Assembly: GCA_963662865.1 (NCBI GenBank)
Contig: OY759969.1
Location: forward strand, 496,001 to 560,000
DNA length: 64,000 nucleotides
Direction of reading: 5' to 3'
Source: JAJDYQ01 sp963662865
GTDB taxonomy: Bacteria > Pseudomonadota > Gammaproteobacteria > JAJDYQ01
Below the pieces are notes generated by a model. The model saw nothing but the letters and a program-made list of their open reading frames with translations, was not told the origin of the DNA and ran no database searches. The number at the start of each line of letters is the position of its first letter. The first letter of the stretch is position 1. Positions 62,376 through 64,000 of the stretch are shown here, piece by piece. The position numbers were made by a program, and so were the translations under genes.

Positions 62376-64000
62376 TCAGTTCATTATCCACGCATCGCAT
62401 GTTTTTTTTCAATTCATTGTATTGAGCCTGCTTACTGTTAAATCCCTCTATCTGCTGCTTGTCTGGTAATTTTATTTTCATACGGCAAAGTTGCTCCCAG
62501 TTTAGATTGGCCCGTACAGCACCATGCTTGGTGTCATAGGCTCTGATGATGTCCAGGTATGCCCTGGACTTGAGAAGGCGCAGCAAGTATTCAGGTGGCA
62601 GCTTTTCAGGATCTTTTGATTTGAATACCACATAGACGCCGCTCACTATCCCACCATCCAGATCATCGGGTACCAGCCCTAATGAACCTACATTTACTCG
62701 ATGCGGGTTATATACAAGATCACCTGCATTTACCTTGATATATGACTGTTTGATTTCCCTGCCAAAAGATTCTTCATTCAAGAAAATGCCACGGGTATTG
62801 CTGACTCCAAGAATGCGAAACAACTCATTCTCACTGTCCGAAGGCTTGAAGCGCGACCCGCTTGGCTCGATATGTTCTCCAAGTGGCACCAGTCCAGGTG
62901 TCCGCTGCGGAACAACATCCACATAATCATATATCCATAGGGATTTGCCCGCCTGCATGATCGAGTCATTCGGGATTATTGCATGATCTATTACAGGATC
63001 ATGGTCTGCATCCCTGTTGAATACACTCATTACCTCTGGCAGATCATTCTCCGGCAAAGACTTCTTGCGTGCTCCAAAGGTGTGGCCAACATTGCGAACC
63101 ACAAAAAAGAACGTCTTGTTCCGAGTGCCTGCCTTTTCGAAATAGATGATGCTGGTCTTTGTAGGGGTGTATGGTTCAAACAATCGGCGAGGCAATGAAA
63201 CGATGCTGAAATTCCTTGCCGAGTTCAGCATCACATCCCGAACCTTTCCAACATCCCCACCTTCCGTCAGGAAATCTTCCTTGACAAGGATTGCAGCTCG
63301 CCCGTTTGGTGCCAGCGAATCCATACAATGCTGTATTGCAATAGCATCTCCGCTTTGAGACGGAATGTCATAGAGGTTTCCATGCCTGGTTTTCTGTGAG
63401 TACGGGGGATTGGTCAATACGATGTCATGCTTCCCCTCTACACGATTTGCAAAGCTGTCATTCTGTTGCACGTTGCTGTGTCCGTCTCCGTACAGGATCA
63501 TGTTCATCCTTGCCACCCTTGCAGTTACAGTAAGTTCATTGCCATAAATGGTATGGTTCTTCAGGATGTCCAGTGTTTGTTCTGTCAGCTTGGTTCTGAG
63601 CGAGATATAGCGGAATGCCTCAATCAGGAACCCGCCAGTACCGCAAAACGGGTCATATATCTGTTCACCTATACGCGGGTCAACCATGCTGACCATCGTG
63701 CGAACGATATTGCGTGGCGTGAAGTACTCCCCCAAATCCTTGATCTTGATTCCCTGATAGGCATTTTTGAGGAAGTACTCAAAAGCATCCCCTTTGACAT
63801 CCACGTCAGTGCCCGTGAAATTCAACTGGGACAGATCGCACACCATGTCATCAAAAATTTCTGGTGATGTGATCGGGAAGGCATGACTGAATATCTCACC
63901 ATACCGATCATTCATTCCCTGCCAGACTACATCACGAACATAGTCCAGCCGTTCAGGAGGCTTCTTGTCCTGAAATTCGGACCACCTCAAGTGCCTGGGG
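62299..64000 (-). CDS. N6-adenine DNA methyltransferase with C-terminal specificity domain (partial)
   Basis: Incomplete at its N-terminus: the frame is open to the window edge, and 63990 is only an internal TTG. Motif I is YDPFCGTGGFLIEAFRY and motif IV is VLTNPPYSQKT, preceded by LGEYFTPRNIVRTMV, so this is the HsdM/gamma-class fold. The C-terminal part, from about GLVPLGEHIEPSGSRFKPSD to LNWEQLCRMKIKLPDKQQIEGF, is a single HsdS-like target-recognition domain with a coiled-coil tail. The layout fits a type I-like M-S fusion or type IIG/BREX-like methylase. The last residues (NPNHHGRSVCQGNCCP) come from the neighbouring transposase DNA, so the natural C-terminus is replaced. Confidence 0.85.
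   Translation of the reverse strand, partial: PRHLRWSEFQDKKPPERLDYVRDVVWQGMNDRYGEIFSHAFPITSPEIFDDMVCDLSQLNFTGTDVDVKGDAFEYFLKNAYQGIKIKDLGEYFTPRNIVRTMVSMVDPRIGEQIYDPFCGTGGFLIEAFRYISLRTKLTEQTLDILKNHTIYGNELTVTARVARMNMILYGDGHSNVQQNDSFANRVEGKHDIVLTNPPYSQKTRHGNLYDIPSQSGDAIAIQHCMDSLAPNGRAAILVKEDFLTEGGDVGKVRDVMLNSARNFSIVSLPRRLFEPYTPTKTSIIYFEKAGTRNKTFFFVVRNVGHTFGARKKSLPENDLPEVMSVFNRDADHDPVIDHAIIPNDSIMQAGKSLWIYDYVDVVPQRTPGLVPLGEHIEPSGSRFKPSDSENELFRILGVSNTRGIFLNEESFGREIKQSYIKVNAGDLVYNPHRVNVGSLGLVPDDLDGGIVSGVYVVFKSKDPEKLPPEYLLRLLKSRAYLDIIRAYDTKHGAVRANLNWEQLCRMKIKLPDKQQIEGFNSKQAQYNELKKNMRCVDNELTRMIEPEDSNPNHHGRSVCQGNCCP

Noticed and set aside
1..64000. CRISPR array or prophage
   Set aside because: No regularly spaced short direct repeats with unique spacers and no phage structural genes were seen; the only tandem repeats are coding repeats in the giant gene.

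Overview
The window looks like a chromosomal segment of a gammaproteobacterium. The evidence is the gene content and order: mutY next to yggX, rnr-rlmB, yggS-proC-yggT, pilT-pilU, carA-carB-greA, an mpl-type murein-recycling ligase, an L25/Ctc protein with an acidic tail, and a tRNA-Gly(CCC) close to E. coli glyU. I cannot name a genus. Most of the window is ordinary housekeeping DNA of moderate GC. It is interrupted by one very large GC-rich surface-protein gene, an AT-rich restriction-modification island, and several decayed insertion sequences.

Layout. Positions 1-500 hold a decayed copy of the C-terminal end of an outer-membrane barrel, the same type as the one ending the giant protein at 24831-40724. 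Then come tRNA-Gly, cysS and hisI (minus strand), and bcp, an asmA-family gene, mutY, yggX and tRNA-Phe (plus strand). Positions 7394-15727 are a tightly packed plus-strand operon of eight genes: a secreted acidic protein, a lipoprotein, a membrane-anchored TPR-like protein, a PEGA plus SUMF1-fold protein, a 47-residue membrane protein, a MotA/TolQ/ExbB-type proton channel, and two von Willebrand A proteins whose N-terminal membrane segments share a motif. I do not recognise this as a named system. It is the best candidate here for an undescribed energised envelope machine. Next are rho, trxA, ychF, pth and rplY (minus), then rnr, rlmB and a DUF4870 gene (plus).

Positions 24015-24830 form a long untranslated region with a good sigma-70-like promoter and a run of 27 C residues. 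It leads into a 5,297-residue secreted protein built from 30 copies of a Trp/Gln-containing beta repeat and about 12 Calx-beta-like modules, ending in an autotransporter-like barrel. A 1,350-codon super-repeat is visible inside it. A lipoprotein follows, then a pilT-pilU-pilU2-small ORF operon (minus), yggS-proC-yggT (plus), an HU-family gene with a clear terminator, and terB-mpl-membrane protein (minus). carA-carB-greA (plus) follows a hairpin leader and an IS3 remnant. Behind greA is a complete HindIII-like restriction/methylation pair, and valS is convergent to it. The right edge is a damaged restriction locus: an HNH-type gene cut by a truncated IS1595-type element, facing an N6-adenine methylase/specificity fusion that runs off the window.

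How the parts relate. The housekeeping blocks are conventional short operons. The envelope theme is strong: the proton-channel/VWA operon, the giant beta-barrel adhesin candidate, type IV pilus retraction ATPases, AsmA, and murein recycling. Mobile DNA (three IS3-family remnants, one IS1595 fragment) sits at the edges of operons, upstream of rnr and carA and beside terB, and in the right-edge restriction island.
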